64,000 bases of DNA, taken from assembly GCF_009866765.1 (NCBI RefSeq), contig NZ_CP019431.1, forward strand, positions 558,001 through 622,000, read 5' to 3'. The notes beneath the pieces were generated by a model, which was not told where the DNA came from, ran no database searches, and worked only from the letters and a program-made list of their open reading frames with translations. A program made the translations under genes and the position numbers. Source of the DNA: Pseudomonas sp. S35. Its GTDB lineage: Bacteria > Pseudomonadota > Gammaproteobacteria > Pseudomonadales > Pseudomonadaceae. The first letter of the stretch is position 1. Every line of letters starts with the position of its first letter. Positions 53,408 to 63,147 of the stretch are shown piece by piece.

Positions 53408-54268
53408 ATGCCGCAGACAAATCACGAAATAACCGACGTTCAGTCACTGTTGCCCGGCCATTTGCCGCAACTGGCTGCGCGTTCCCCCAGCGCCCGTAAA
53501 GGCCAGTTCGGCCACTTGCTGGTCATTGGCGGCGACCGCGGCTTTGGCGGCGCGGCGCTGTTGAGCGCGCAAAGTGCATTGCGCAGCGGTGCGGGCATGG
53601 TGTCCCTGGCGACCCGCCTTGAACATGTGCCCGCCGCGTTGGCGCGCTTGCCGGAAGTCATGACCGTGGGCGTGAGTTCGGCCAACCAGCTTATGGGCTT
53701 GCTGGAAAAAATCTCGGTCATTGTCATCGGTCCGGGCCTGGGTGAGGCGTCTTGGGGTAAAAGCCTGATATCGGTTGCCGCGAACGCGCAGCTGCCGCAG
53801 GTGTGGGACGCAGACGCGCTGAATCAGTTGGCTACCGGCACGGTGAGTCTTCCGAGCGGTAGCGTGATTACGCCGCATCCGGGCGAGGCTGCGCGCTTGT
53901 TGGGCGTTTCGACAGCCGAGGTTCAGGCCGATCGCCTTAAGGTGGCGCGCGCGTTGAGCCAGAAATTCAAGGCAGTGGCTATCCTCAAGGGTGCTGGCAG
54001 TTTGATTGCCTGCCCCGATGGGCGTGTTTCCCGTTGTGACCAGGGCCATCCGGCGATGGCGGCGGCGGGCCTTGGCGATGTACTGGCCGGGCTGGTGGGC
54101 GCGCTGATGGCCCAAGGCATGCCGGCCTATGAGGCAAGCTGCCTGGCCGTGTGGTTGCATGCTACGGCGGGGGATCGCCAGGGCAGCCTGGGTCGCGGCT
54201 TGGCGGCCAGCGACCTGATACCTGCCATTCGTCAATTGTTGGAGGAGCAGTCGCCGTGCCTGAAGTAA
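53408..54268 (+). CDS. nnrD: ADP-dependent NAD(P)H-hydrate dehydratase
   Basis: Repairs damaged nicotinamide nucleotides by dehydrating S-NAD(P)HX. The 286-residue protein is only the C-terminal (dehydratase, ribokinase-like) half of the E. coli Nnr protein, with GDRGFGGAALLSAQSALRSGAG (about 39-60) and AAAGLGDVLAGL (about 219-230). The N-terminal epimerase (NnrE) domain is missing. It begins the chain queG / nnrD-tsaE-amiB-mutL. The next gene overlaps by 13 bases. Confidence 0.92.
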   Translation: MPQTNHEITDVQSLLPGHLPQLAARSPSARKGQFGHLLVIGGDRGFGGAALLSAQSALRSGAGMVSLATRLEHVPAALARLPEVMTVGVSSANQLMGLLEKISVIVIGPGLGEASWGKSLISVAANAQLPQVWDADALNQLATGTVSLPSGSVITPHPGEAARLLGVSTAEVQADRLKVARALSQKFKAVAILKGAGSLIACPDGRVSRCDQGHPAMAAAGLGDVLAGLVGALMAQGMPAYEASCLAVWLHATAGDRQGSLGRGLAASDLIPAIRQLLEEQSPCLK

Positions 54269-54726
54269 TCCTTTTGCTGGCCGATGAAGACGCCATGGTC
54301 GCGTTGGGTCATCGCATTGCGCAGGTCACGGGCGGAGCGGGGCTGATCTTTCTCGAAGGTGACCTGGGGGCGGGCAAGACCACACTCTCGCGTGGGATTA
54401 TCCGGGGCTTGGGCCATAAAGGGGCGGTGAAGAGCCCGACGTTTACCCTGGTTGAGCCCTACGAGATCGGGACCGTACGGGCCTTTCACTTCGACCTCTA
54501 TCGGCTGGTCGACCCTGAAGAGCTGGAGTACATGGGCATCCGTGATTATTTCGACGAAGACGCACTGTGTCTGATCGAGTGGCCAGATAAAGGCACAGGC
54601 TTTTTGCCAAAGCCGGACCTGACCATTACCATTACGCCGCATGAATCAGGACGTCAGCTGAAGTTGTTGCCCCAGAGCCCGCGCGGTCAATCGTGGTGTG
54701 CCGCTCTGGCATTGAAATTCAAATAA
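54256..54726 (+). CDS. tsaE: tRNA threonylcarbamoyladenosine biosynthesis ATPase TsaE
   Basis: Works with TsaD and TsaB in making t6A37 on ANN-reading tRNAs. The 156-residue protein has the P-loop GDLGAGKTTLSRG (about 35-47), SPTFTLVEPY (about 61-70) and FDLYRL, all family hallmarks. Start is GTG at 54256, behind GGAGGAG, overlapping nnrD. Upstream of amiB by 15 bases. Confidence 0.95.
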   Translation: MPEVILLLADEDAMVALGHRIAQVTGGAGLIFLEGDLGAGKTTLSRGIIRGLGHKGAVKSPTFTLVEPYEIGTVRAFHFDLYRLVDPEELEYMGIRDYFDEDALCLIEWPDKGTGFLPKPDLTITITPHESGRQLKLLPQSPRGQSWCAALALKFK

Positions 54727-54741
54727 TTGGTGGGGTTAGGT

Positions 54742-56163
54742 ATGCGCTTTCGCGCGTTGGTTGCTGTCGTAGGGGTGTTGCTTGCGGCAATGACTGTCAA
54801 TGCTCTGGCTGCTTCACAGGTGAAGAGTGTTCGCCTGTGGCGAGCGCCGGATAACACGCGACTGGTGTTCGACCTGTCTGGCCCGGTCCAGCACAGCGTC
54901 TTTACCCTCACGGCGCCTGATCGGCTGGTGATCGACATCAACGGTGCGACCCTGGCCGCGCCGCTGAAGGTGTCTACCGCCAACACGCCGATTACCGCCA
55001 TGCGCTCGGCCCAGCGCACGCCGACCGATTTGCGGGTGGTCATCGACCTGAAAAAAGTCGTGACCCCGAAAAGCTTCTCCCTGGCGCCGAATGCCCAGTA
55101 TGGCAACCGGTTGGTGGTCGATCTGTTCGACAACGCCGCCGATGCCGCACCGCCGCCTGCGCCGACGCCGGCCGTGGCGACCGTGCCCGCCGTGCCGGTC
55201 AGCCCGTCGCAGCCCCAGGTCAAGTTGCCGCCGCCACCACCCACCCCGGCCGGCAAGCGCGACATTATCGTGGTGATCGACGCCGGCCACGGCGGTGAAG
55301 ACCCGGGCGCCTCCGGCTCGCGTGGCCAGCATGAAAAAGACGTGGTATTGGCCATTGCCCGTGAGCTGCAACGCCAGATCAACGGCATGAAAGGCTACCG
55401 CGCCGAGTTGACCCGTACCGGTGACTACTTCATCCCGCTACGCGGCCGTACCGAAATCGCCCGCAAGAAGGGTGCCGACCTGTTTGTGTCGATCCACGCC
55501 GATGCGGCGCCGTCGACCGCCGCGTTCGGTGCGTCGGTGTTTGCCTTGTCTGATCGTGGTGCGACCTCCGAGACAGCGCGTTGGCTGGCCGACAGTGAAA
55601 ACCGTTCCGACTTGATTGGCGGCGCCGGCAACGTGTCCCTCGATGACAAGGACAAGATGCTCGCTGGCGTACTGCTCGACCTGTCCATGACCGCCTCGCT
55701 GACCTCCAGCCTGAACGTAGGCCAGAAGGTCTTGAGCAATATCGGTCGCGTGACTTCGTTGCATAAACAGCGTGTGGAGCAGGCCGGGTTCATGGTGTTG
55801 AAGTCGCCGGACATCCCATCGATCCTGGTGGAAACCGGGTTTATCTCCAACGCCAACGAAGCCTCCAAGCTGGCCAGTGCCAGCCATCAGCAGGCATTGG
55901 CGCGCTCCATCAGCGCCGGCGTGCGCCAGTTCTTCCAGCAGAACCCGCCGCCGGGCACCTACATCGCCTGGCTGCGTGACTCCGGCAAGATCGCCCAAGG
56001 CCCGCGTGACCATCGCGTACAGCCCGGCGATACCCTGGCAATGCTGGCCGTGCGCTTCCAGGTGTCGGCCGCGACGTTGCGCAGTGCCAACAGCCTGAAA
56101 ACCGATGAGTTGAAAGTTGGCCAGGTGTTGACCATTCCTGGCACTGAATTGGCGGCGCAGTAA
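54742..56163 (+). CDS. amiB: N-acetylmuramoyl-L-alanine amidase AmiB
   Basis: Splits septal peptidoglycan at cell division in the periplasm. The 473-residue precursor has a signal peptide ([23 protein letters not shown]), an AMIN domain (about 28-125), a proline-rich linker, an Amidase_3 catalytic domain with [22 protein letters not shown] and [10 protein letters not shown] zinc and catalytic residues, and a C-terminal LysM repeat (about 425-470: [16 protein letters not shown]). ATG 54742 gives the signal peptide. The stop overlaps the mutL start as TAATG. Confidence 0.96.
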   Translation: MRFRALVAVVGVLLAAMTVNALAASQVKSVRLWRAPDNTRLVFDLSGPVQHSVFTLTAPDRLVIDINGATLAAPLKVSTANTPITAMRSAQRTPTDLRVVIDLKKVVTPKSFSLAPNAQYGNRLVVDLFDNAADAAPPPAPTPAVATVPAVPVSPSQPQVKLPPPPPTPAGKRDIIVVIDAGHGGEDPGASGSRGQHEKDVVLAIARELQRQINGMKGYRAELTRTGDYFIPLRGRTEIARKKGADLFVSIHADAAPSTAAFGASVFALSDRGATSETARWLADSENRSDLIGGAGNVSLDDKDKMLAGVLLDLSMTASLTSSLNVGQKVLSNIGRVTSLHKQRVEQAGFMVLKSPDIPSILVETGFISNANEASKLASASHQQALARSISAGVRQFFQQNPPPGTYIAWLRDSGKIAQGPRDHRVQPGDTLAMLAVRFQVSAATLRSANSLKTDELKVGQVLTIPGTELAAQ

Positions 56164-58076
56164 TGAGCGAATCAACCTTGAACAGCGGGTCGCGCATTGA
56201 ATTGCTCAGCCCGCGACTGGCTAACCAGATTGCCGCGGGTGAGGTCGTCGAGCGCCCTGCATCGGTGATCAAGGAACTGCTGGAAAACAGCATCGACTCC
56301 GGCGCCAAGCGCATCGATGTGGATGTGGAGCAGGGCGGCGTCAAGTTGCTGCGGGTGCGCGATGACGGTAGCGGCATCTCTTCCGATGACCTGCCGCTGG
56401 CCCTGGCCCGCCACGCCACCAGCAAGATTCGCGACCTGGAAGACCTTGAGCGGGTGATGAGCCTGGGGTTTCGCGGTGAGGCCCTGGCGTCGATCAGTTC
56501 CGTGGCCCGCCTGACCCTGACCTCCCGCACCCGCAGTGCCGAGCAGGCCTGGCAAGTGGAAACCGAAGGCCGCGACATGGCGCCGCGGGTCCAGCCGGCC
56601 GCGCACCCGGTGGGCACCTCGGTGGAAGTGCGCGACCTGTTCTTCAACACGCCGGCGCGGCGCAAATTCCTCAAGGCTGAGAAAACCGAATTCGATCACC
56701 TGCAAGAAGTCATCAAGCGCCTGGCCTTGGCCCGCTTTGACGTGGCGTTTCACCTGCGGCACAACGGCAAGACCATCCTCAGCCTGCACGAAGCCCATGA
56801 CGACGCTGCGCGTGCTCGGCGTGTGTCTGCGATTTGCGGTGGTGGGTTCCTGGAGCAGGCGCTGCCGATCGAGATCGAGCGCAATGGCTTGCGGCTTTGG
56901 GGCTGGGTCGGGTTGCCGACGTTCTCCCGCAGCCAGGCGGACTTGCAGTATTTCTTTGTGAACGGCCGTGCAGTGCGCGACAAACTGGTGGCCCATGCGG
57001 TGCGCCAGGCGTATCGCGATGTGCTGTTCAACGGGCGGCATCCGACGTTTGTGCTGTTTTTCGAGGTCGACCCTTCGGTCGTCGACGTCAACGTGCACCC
57101 GACCAAGCACGAAGTACGCTTCCGTGATGGGCGCATGGTGCATGACTTCCTGTATGGCACGTTGCACCGCGCGTTAGGCGATGTGCGCCCGGATGATCAG
57201 CTGTCGGCGCCGATCGTGACGGCGATGGTGCGTCCCAGCGGCCCCGAAGCCGGTGAATTCGGTCCCCAGGGCGAGATGAGCCTGGCGGGTAACCTGTTGC
57301 AATCGCCGCAGCCGCAGCCTGCGTATACCGCACCGGGTTCCGGTTCGGGTGCGGGTTATCAGTACCAATACACGCCGCGCACGCAATCGGCAGTGCCGGT
57401 GGCCGAAGCCCAGGCGGCCTATCGTGAATTCTATGCGCCGCTGCCGGGTGCCGAGCCGGGCGCAGTGGCCTTGCCGGAAGGTGGCGGTGATATCCCGCCG
57501 CTGGGTTATGCGCTGGCGCAGCTCAAAGGTATCTACATCCTCGCGGAAAACGCCCACGGCCTGGTGCTGGTAGACATGCACGCCGCCCACGAGCGGATCA
57601 TGTACGAACGTCTGAAGATCGCCATGGCCAGCGAGGGCCTCAGCGGCCAGCCGCTGCTGGTGCCGGAATCCTTGGCGGTCAGCCAGCGTGAGGCCGATTG
57701 CGCCGAAGAGCACCACGGCGTGTTCCAGAAGCTGGGCTTCGAACTACAACGCCTGGGCCCGGAAACCCTGGCTATCCGCCAGATTCCGGCGCTGCTCAAG
57801 CAAGCCGAAGCCAACCGGCTGGTGGCCGATGTACTGGCGGACCTGATGGAGTACGGCACCAGTGACCGTATCCAGGCGCATATCAACGAACTGCTCGGCA
57901 CTATGGCCTGTCATGGCGCCATCCGCGCCAATCGCCGCCTGGCGTTGCCGGAAATGAACGGCCTGCTACGCGACATGGAGAACACCGAGCGCAGCGGGCA
58001 ATGCAACCATGGCCGACCGACCTGGACCCAGATGGGCCTGGACGATCTGGACAAACTGTTCCTGCGCGGCCGCTGA
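56163..58076 (+). CDS. mutL: DNA mismatch repair protein MutL
   Basis: Links MutS recognition to strand incision in mismatch repair. The 637-residue protein has GHKL ATPase motifs [26 protein letters not shown] and [12 protein letters not shown] in the N-terminal 330 residues, a proline- and glutamine-rich linker (about 370-440), and a dimerisation domain. The latter carries [12 protein letters not shown] (about 470-481), which fits the endonuclease motif DQHA-x2-E-x4-E with Met for Gln. The stop overlaps miaA as TGATG. Confidence 0.96.
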   Translation: MSESTLNSGSRIELLSPRLANQIAAGEVVERPASVIKELLENSIDSGAKRIDVDVEQGGVKLLRVRDDGSGISSDDLPLALARHATSKIRDLEDLERVMSLGFRGEALASISSVARLTLTSRTRSAEQAWQVETEGRDMAPRVQPAAHPVGTSVEVRDLFFNTPARRKFLKAEKTEFDHLQEVIKRLALARFDVAFHLRHNGKTILSLHEAHDDAARARRVSAICGGGFLEQALPIEIERNGLRLWGWVGLPTFSRSQADLQYFFVNGRAVRDKLVAHAVRQAYRDVLFNGRHPTFVLFFEVDPSVVDVNVHPTKHEVRFRDGRMVHDFLYGTLHRALGDVRPDDQLSAPIVTAMVRPSGPEAGEFGPQGEMSLAGNLLQSPQPQPAYTAPGSGSGAGYQYQYTPRTQSAVPVAEAQAAYREFYAPLPGAEPGAVALPEGGGDIPPLGYALAQLKGIYILAENAHGLVLVDMHAAHERIMYERLKIAMASEGLSGQPLLVPESLAVSQREADCAEEHHGVFQKLGFELQRLGPETLAIRQIPALLKQAEANRLVADVLADLMEYGTSDRIQAHINELLGTMACHGAIRANRRLALPEMNGLLRDMENTERSGQCNHGRPTWTQMGLDDLDKLFLRGR

Positions 58077-59047
58077 TGAGTGCCTTGCCCCCCGCGATTT
58101 TCCTGATGGGCCCCACGGCCGCCGGCAAGACCGACCTGGCTATCGAGCTGACCAAGGTGTTGCCCTGCGAGCTGATCAGTGTTGACTCTGCCCTGGTTTA
58201 CCGGGACATGGACATCGGCACGGCCAAGCCCTCCAAGGCATTATTGGCCCAGCATCCGCACCGCCTGATCGACATCATCGACCCCAGCGAGAGCTATTCG
58301 GCCGCCGATTTTCGCACCGATGCCCTTGCTGCCATGGCCGAGATCACCGCGCGGGGCAATATCCCGCTGCTGGTCGGCGGTACGATGCTCTATTACAAGG
58401 CTTTGCAGGAAGGCCTGGCAGATATGCCGCCGGCTGACGCCCAGGTGCGTGCCGAACTCGAAGAAGAGGCTGCACGCCTTGGTTGGCAGGCCCTGCACGA
58501 TCAGTTGGCGGCGGTGGACCCGGTGTCTGCCGCACGTATTCACCCCAATGACCCGCAGCGCCTCAGTCGCGCCTTGGAAGTATGGCGTGTGAGCGGCGAG
58601 ACCATGACTGAACTGCGGCGCAAACAAACTGCGCAAAGTGCTGACGCAGGCGCATCTGGACAGTCACAATTGCCCTATACTGTGGCGAATCTGGCCATTG
58701 CTCCGGCAAATCGCCAGGTGCTGCACGAGCGAATTGCACAAAGATTCACAATTATGTTGGAACAGGGGTTTATCGACGAGGTCGTAGCACTGCGTTCACG
58801 AGGTGACCTGCATCCAGGGCTGCCTTCGATACGTGCTGTAGGCTACCGCCAAGTCTGGGATCATCTGGATGGCAAGCTGACGTCAGCCGAAATGCAGGAG
58901 CGCGGCATCATTGCCACGCGCCAATTGGCGAAGCGCCAGTTCACCTGGCTGCGCAGCTGGAGCGATTTGCACTGGTTGGACAGCCTGGACAGCGACAATC
59001 TGTCACGCGCCTTGAAATACTTGGGAACGGTCTCCATATTGAGCTGA
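58076..59047 (+). CDS. miaA: tRNA dimethylallyltransferase MiaA
   Basis: Adds a dimethylallyl group to A37 of tRNAs reading UNN codons. The 323-residue protein has the P-loop [11 protein letters not shown] (about 11-21), the [16 protein letters not shown] motif (about 37-52), [13 protein letters not shown] and the C-terminal zinc-free region with [10 protein letters not shown] and [15 protein letters not shown]. Overlaps mutL by one base; hfq follows after 94 bases, which may contain an hfq promoter. Confidence 0.96.
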   Translation: MSALPPAIFLMGPTAAGKTDLAIELTKVLPCELISVDSALVYRDMDIGTAKPSKALLAQHPHRLIDIIDPSESYSAADFRTDALAAMAEITARGNIPLLVGGTMLYYKALQEGLADMPPADAQVRAELEEEAARLGWQALHDQLAAVDPVSAARIHPNDPQRLSRALEVWRVSGETMTELRRKQTAQSADAGASGQSQLPYTVANLAIAPANRQVLHERIAQRFTIMLEQGFIDEVVALRSRGDLHPGLPSIRAVGYRQVWDHLDGKLTSAEMQERGIIATRQLAKRQFTWLRSWSDLHWLDSLDSDNLSRALKYLGTVSILS

Positions 59048-59141
59048 GTCCTTGCAATTGCCGTCTATCCTTGGGGGTGTGACGGCCATGAGCTATCTAT
59101 TTTCCGATTTTTTATTATTGATCCTTAAAGGAGTGCGGCAC

Positions 59142-59402
59142 ATGTCAAAAGGGCATTCGCTACAAGACCCTTACTTGAATACTTTACGTAAAGAGAAAGT
59201 GGGGGTTTCCATCTACCTGGTCAACGGTATCAAGCTGCAAGGCACGATCGAGTCGTTCGACCAGTTCGTGATCCTGCTGAAAAACACCGTCAGCCAGATG
59301 GTTTACAAGCACGCTATCTCGACAGTCGTTCCAGTTCGTCCAATCCGTCTGCCTAGCGCAGCTGGCGACGAACAAGGTGACGCTGAGCCAGGTAACGCCT
59401 GA
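59142..59402 (+). CDS. hfq: RNA chaperone Hfq
   Basis: Hexameric Sm-like protein that helps small RNAs pair with mRNAs and mediates catabolite repression with Crc in pseudomonads. The 86-residue protein has the N-terminus [18 protein letters not shown], Sm1 (about 15-50) and Sm2 with YKHAIST (about 55-61). The C-tail is short and acidic, as in other pseudomonads. ATG 59142 has AAAGGAG upstream; a longer reading from 59052 is not supported. hflX follows after 12 bases. Confidence 0.97.
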   Translation: MSKGHSLQDPYLNTLRKEKVGVSIYLVNGIKLQGTIESFDQFVILLKNTVSQMVYKHAISTVVPVRPIRLPSAAGDEQGDAEPGNA

Positions 59403-59414
59403 TAGGAGTCTCCT

Positions 59415-60716
59415 TTGTTCTTTGAGCGCCACGGTGGTGGTGAGCGAGTGATCCTCGTTCACTTGGATGGACAGGACCCTGAGGCGCGCGAAGATCCGCA
59501 GGAGTTTCAGGAGTTGGCAAATTCGGCCGGCGCCGAGACCGTTGCGTTTTTTAACGTACCGCGTCATCGGCCAACCGCCAAATTTCTGATTGGCAGCGGC
59601 AAGGTCGAGGAACTGCGCGACCTGGTCCATGCCGAAGAAGCCGATCTGGTGATCTTCAATCACACCCTCACGCCCAGTCAGGAACGTAACCTCGAACGTG
59701 TTTTCGAGTGTCGCGTGATCGACCGTACCGGCCTGATCCTCGATATTTTCGCCCAACGCGCCCGTACCCATGAAGGCAAGCTCCAGGTCGAACTGGCCCA
59801 GCTTGACCACATGAGCACCCGGCTGGTTCGCGGCTGGACTCACCTTGAGCGTCAAGGTGGCGGTATCGGCATGCGTGGGCCGGGTGAAACCCAGCTCGAA
59901 ACCGACCGACGCTTGCTGCGGGTTCGCCTGCGCCAGATCAAGGGCCGCCTCGAAAAAGTACGCAGCCAGCGCGAGCAATCGCGACGTGGGCGTTCCCGTG
60001 CGGATATCCCTACCGTGTCCCTGGTGGGTTATACCAACGCAGGCAAGTCCACGCTGTTCAACAACGTGACCAAGTCCGACGTGTACGCGGCTGACCAACT
60101 GTTCGCCACCCTCGATCCGACCCTGCGCCGTCTGGACATTGGCGACCTGGGGCCGATTGTGCTGGCTGACACCGTGGGGTTCATTCGTCACTTGCCCCAC
60201 AAGCTGGTCGAGGCATTTCGGTCTACGCTCGAAGAGTCGAGCAATTCCGATCTGCTGTTGCACGTGATCGATGCGGCCGAACCGGATCGCATGTTGCAGA
60301 TTGAGCAGGTGATGGTGGTACTGGGCGAGATTGGTGCCCAGGACTTGCCGATCCTCGAGGTCTATAACAAACTCGATTTGCTTGAAGGCGTTGAGCCACA
60401 AATCCAGCGCGATGAGAACGGCAAGCCCCAGCGGGTCTGGCTGTCGGCGCGAGATGGCAGTGGTCTGGCGTTGCTCGAACAAGCCATTGCCGAATTGCTC
60501 GGCAGCGATTTGTTCGTCGGCACCTTGCGCTTGCCTCAGCGTTTTGCTCGACTGCGTGCACAGTTTTTCGAGCTGGGCGCGGTACAGAAAGAAGAACACG
60601 ACGAAGAAGGTGTCAGCTTGCTGGCCGTTCGGTTGCCGCGCTCGGAGCTCAATCGGCTGGTCAGCCGTGAAGGCGTAGTACCGACAGAGTTCATCGAACA
60701 ACACACTTTGCAATAA
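59415..60716 (+). CDS. hflX: GTPase HflX
   Basis: Ribosome-associated GTPase that splits stalled 70S ribosomes. The 433-residue protein has an N-terminal HflX domain with VPRHRPTAKFLIGSGKVEEL, a glycine-rich linker GGGIGMRGPGETQLETD (about 153-169) and a GTPase domain with GYTNAGKST (P-loop, about 203-211), DTVGFIRHLP and NKLD. Start is TTG at 59415 with AGGAG upstream. Ends 96 bases before hflK. Confidence 0.95.
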   Translation: MFFERHGGGERVILVHLDGQDPEAREDPQEFQELANSAGAETVAFFNVPRHRPTAKFLIGSGKVEELRDLVHAEEADLVIFNHTLTPSQERNLERVFECRVIDRTGLILDIFAQRARTHEGKLQVELAQLDHMSTRLVRGWTHLERQGGGIGMRGPGETQLETDRRLLRVRLRQIKGRLEKVRSQREQSRRGRSRADIPTVSLVGYTNAGKSTLFNNVTKSDVYAADQLFATLDPTLRRLDIGDLGPIVLADTVGFIRHLPHKLVEAFRSTLEESSNSDLLLHVIDAAEPDRMLQIEQVMVVLGEIGAQDLPILEVYNKLDLLEGVEPQIQRDENGKPQRVWLSARDGSGLALLEQAIAELLGSDLFVGTLRLPQRFARLRAQFFELGAVQKEEHDEEGVSLLAVRLPRSELNRLVSREGVVPTEFIEQHTLQ

Positions 60717-60812
60717 AAGCCTCCGAAAGCGGTTGTGCCGCAGTAGCAGGCATTCTGTAGCATTGGTCGGCGCGCCGTGGGTGCGTCTTTGCTTTATCAG
60801 ATGGAGAGCGCT

Positions 60813-61988
60813 ATGGCTTGGAATGAGCCGGGTGGCAACTCGAATAATCAGGATCCTTGGGGTGGTAAGCGCCGCAATAATGGCGACCGCAAGGGGCCAC
60901 CAGATCTCGACGAGGCCTTCCGAAAGCTGCAGGAAAGCCTGAATGGGTTGTTCGGTGGTGGAAAAAAACGTGGTGGTGACGACGGCGGTCGCACAAGCAA
61001 GGGCGGCGGCTATGGCCTGCTGGGCCTGGGTCTTGTCGTGCTGGCGTCCGTATGGCTGTACAGCGCCGTCTACGTCGTGGACGAGCAGGAGCAGGCCGTG
61101 GTGCTGCGCTTCGGCAAGTACTACGAAACGGTCGGCCCGGGCCTGAATATCTATTTCCCGCCGATCGACAAGAAGTACATGGAGAACGTCACGCGTGAGC
61201 GTGCCTACACCAAGCAGGGCCAGATGCTGACCGAAGACGAGAACATCGTCGAAGTGCCGCTGACCGTGCAGTACAAGATCACCAATCTGCAAGACTTTGT
61301 GCTGAACGTTGATCAGCCGGAAGTCAGCCTGCAACACGCAACTGAAAGCGCCCTGCGCCACGTAGTGGGTTCCACTGCAATGGACCAGGTGCTGACCGAA
61401 GGTCGTGAATTGATGGCCAGCGAGATCAAGGAGCGCCTGCAACGGTTCCTCGATACCTATCGCACCGGTATCACCGTCACTCAGGTGAACGTACAGAGCG
61501 CAGCGGCACCGCGTGAAGTACAGGAAGCCTTCGACGACGTGATCCGTGCCCGTGAAGACGAGCAGCGTTCGCGCAACCAGGCTGAAACCTATGCCAACGG
61601 CGTCGTGCCGGAAGCGCGTGGTCAGGCCCAGCGCATCCTTGAGGATGCCAATGGTTACCGTGACGAAGTGGTTTCCCGCGCCAAGGGTGAGGCGGATCGC
61701 TTTACCAAGCTGGTCGCCGAGTACCGCAAGGCACCTGAAGTCACCCGCGAGCGTCTGTACCTGGACACCATGCAGGAAGTCTTCAGCAACACCAGCAAGG
61801 TCCTCGTGACCGGCGGCAAAGGTGGGCAGAACAACCTGCTGTACCTGCCGCTGGACAAGATGATCGAAGGTGGTCGTAGCAGCACCAGCGCACCGGCCTC
61901 CGGCTCCAATGCCGCTGCCAATGAAGCGAGCGCCCGTGCGGCCGCTGACTTGCTGCAACAGCAATCACGTACCAGGGAGAGTCGTTGA
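60813..61988 (+). CDS. hflK: FtsH protease modulator HflK
   Basis: With HflC forms a large membrane SPFH complex that encloses and limits the FtsH protease. The 391-residue protein has a glycine- and charged-residue-rich N-terminal tail (about 1-65), one membrane helix (LLGLGLVVLASVWLYSAVYVV, about 69-89) and an SPFH domain (about 90-350). GGAGAG precedes ATG 60813. The stop overlaps hflC as TGATG. Confidence 0.96.
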   Translation: MAWNEPGGNSNNQDPWGGKRRNNGDRKGPPDLDEAFRKLQESLNGLFGGGKKRGGDDGGRTSKGGGYGLLGLGLVVLASVWLYSAVYVVDEQEQAVVLRFGKYYETVGPGLNIYFPPIDKKYMENVTRERAYTKQGQMLTEDENIVEVPLTVQYKITNLQDFVLNVDQPEVSLQHATESALRHVVGSTAMDQVLTEGRELMASEIKERLQRFLDTYRTGITVTQVNVQSAAAPREVQEAFDDVIRAREDEQRSRNQAETYANGVVPEARGQAQRILEDANGYRDEVVSRAKGEADRFTKLVAEYRKAPEVTRERLYLDTMQEVFSNTSKVLVTGGKGGQNNLLYLPLDKMIEGGRSSTSAPASGSNAAANEASARAAADLLQQQSRTRESR

Positions 61989-62854
61989 TGAGCAATAAAT
62001 CGCTGACCGCCCTGATTGTGGGCGTCGTCGTGGTCATCGCTGCCTGGAACTGCTTCTACATCGTGGCTCAGACCGAGCGTGCGGTGCTGCTGCAATTCGG
62101 TCGCGTGGTCCAGGCGGATGTCCAGCCGGGCCTGCATGTGAAAGTCCCCTACGTCAACCAGGTGCGCAAGTTCGACGCACGCCTGATGACCCTGGATGCA
62201 CCGACGCAACGCTTCCTGACCCTGGAAAAGAAAGCCGTGATGGTTGACGCCTACGCCAAGTGGCGCGTCAAGGATGCCGAGCGCTTCTATACCGCGACGT
62301 CCGGCCTCAAGCAGCTTGCCGATGACCGCTTGTCACGCCGGTTGGAGTCCGGCCTGCGTGACCAGTTTGGTAAGCGCACGCTGCACGAAGTGGTCTCCGG
62401 TGAGCGTGATGCGCTGATGGCGGATATCACCCGTTCGCTGAACGCAATGGCCGAAAAAGAACTGGGCATCGAAGTTGTCGATGTTCGGGTCAAGGCCATT
62501 GACCTGCCGAAAGAAGTGAACCGCAGCGTGTTCGAGCGTATGAGCACCGAACGTGAGCGTGAAGCGCGTGAGCACCGCGCCAAGGGTAACGAGCTGGCTG
62601 AAGGTATCCGTGCGGATGCCGACCGTCAGCGTCGTGTACTGCTGGCAGAAGCCTATCGCGAGTCTGAAGAGTCCCGCGGTGATGGCGATGCTCAAGCTGC
62701 GGCGATCTACGCCAAGGCTTACGGCCAGGACCAGGAGTTCTACGCGTTCTATCGTAGCCTGCGTGCCTACCGTGAAAGCTTCGCGAACAAAACCGACGTC
62801 ATGGTGCTGGACCCAAGCAGCGACTTCTTCCGCTACCTGGAAAAGTCCAAGTAA
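61988..62854 (+). CDS. hflC: FtsH protease modulator HflC
   Basis: Partner of HflK. The 288-residue protein has an N-terminal membrane helix (LTALIVGVVVVIAAWNCFYIV) and the SPFH domain with FGRVVQADVQPGLHVKVP, ending in a helical region (AYGQDQEFYAFYRSLRAYRE, split in the usual way). ATG overlaps the hflK stop. After it, P. aeruginosa has a small DUF2065 gene before hisZ; none is found here. Confidence 0.96.
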   Translation: MSNKSLTALIVGVVVVIAAWNCFYIVAQTERAVLLQFGRVVQADVQPGLHVKVPYVNQVRKFDARLMTLDAPTQRFLTLEKKAVMVDAYAKWRVKDAERFYTATSGLKQLADDRLSRRLESGLRDQFGKRTLHEVVSGERDALMADITRSLNAMAEKELGIEVVDVRVKAIDLPKEVNRSVFERMSTEREREAREHRAKGNELAEGIRADADRQRRVLLAEAYRESEESRGDGDAQAAAIYAKAYGQDQEFYAFYRSLRAYRESFANKTDVMVLDPSSDFFRYLEKSK

Positions 62855-63147
62855 CCAGCCTGTGATTCTGTAGGATGCGCTCCGTCGGGCGGCTAAAATG
62901 CCTGGCGGGGTGATCCTTTCAGAAAACGGGTGTATGATGCGGCAGCCGGGAAATTCCCGGCTTTTTTGCGTCTGCATGTTTGATTCGGCAGGCGTGACAG
63001 GTTTTTCGAGGAAAGTGCCCGACGAGGCCGGTTACAGGTCGTTCGTCACGTCGCTCTTGCGCGTGGTTTATGCAGGCGGCGGGTATTTTCTGCTTCACTC
63101 AAGGCTCGGCCGAGGGCTGGCCGCCCGGATCAAAGGGGAATGGCGTA
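62855..63147. other. 293-base gap between hflC and hisZ without a recognisable gene
   Basis: No reading frame here resembles a known family; the longest open frame (62898 onward) runs into hisZ in another frame and looks spurious. The gap holds a possible -10 box (TATGAT at 62933), an intrinsic terminator (62945-62967) and the ribosome site AAAGGGGA before hisZ. Confidence 0.7.
62945..62967 (+). terminator. Rho-independent terminator in the hflC-hisZ gap
   Basis: GCCGGG-AAATT-CCCGGC hairpin followed by six T residues. It probably ends the hflX-hflKC transcript. A TATGAT box lies just before it, at 62933-62938. Confidence 0.9.

Noticed and set aside
59184..61964. A 926-residue open frame antisense to hfq, hflX and hflK
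   Set aside because: It covers three well-established genes and intergenic DNA; it is a by-product of GC-rich codon use.
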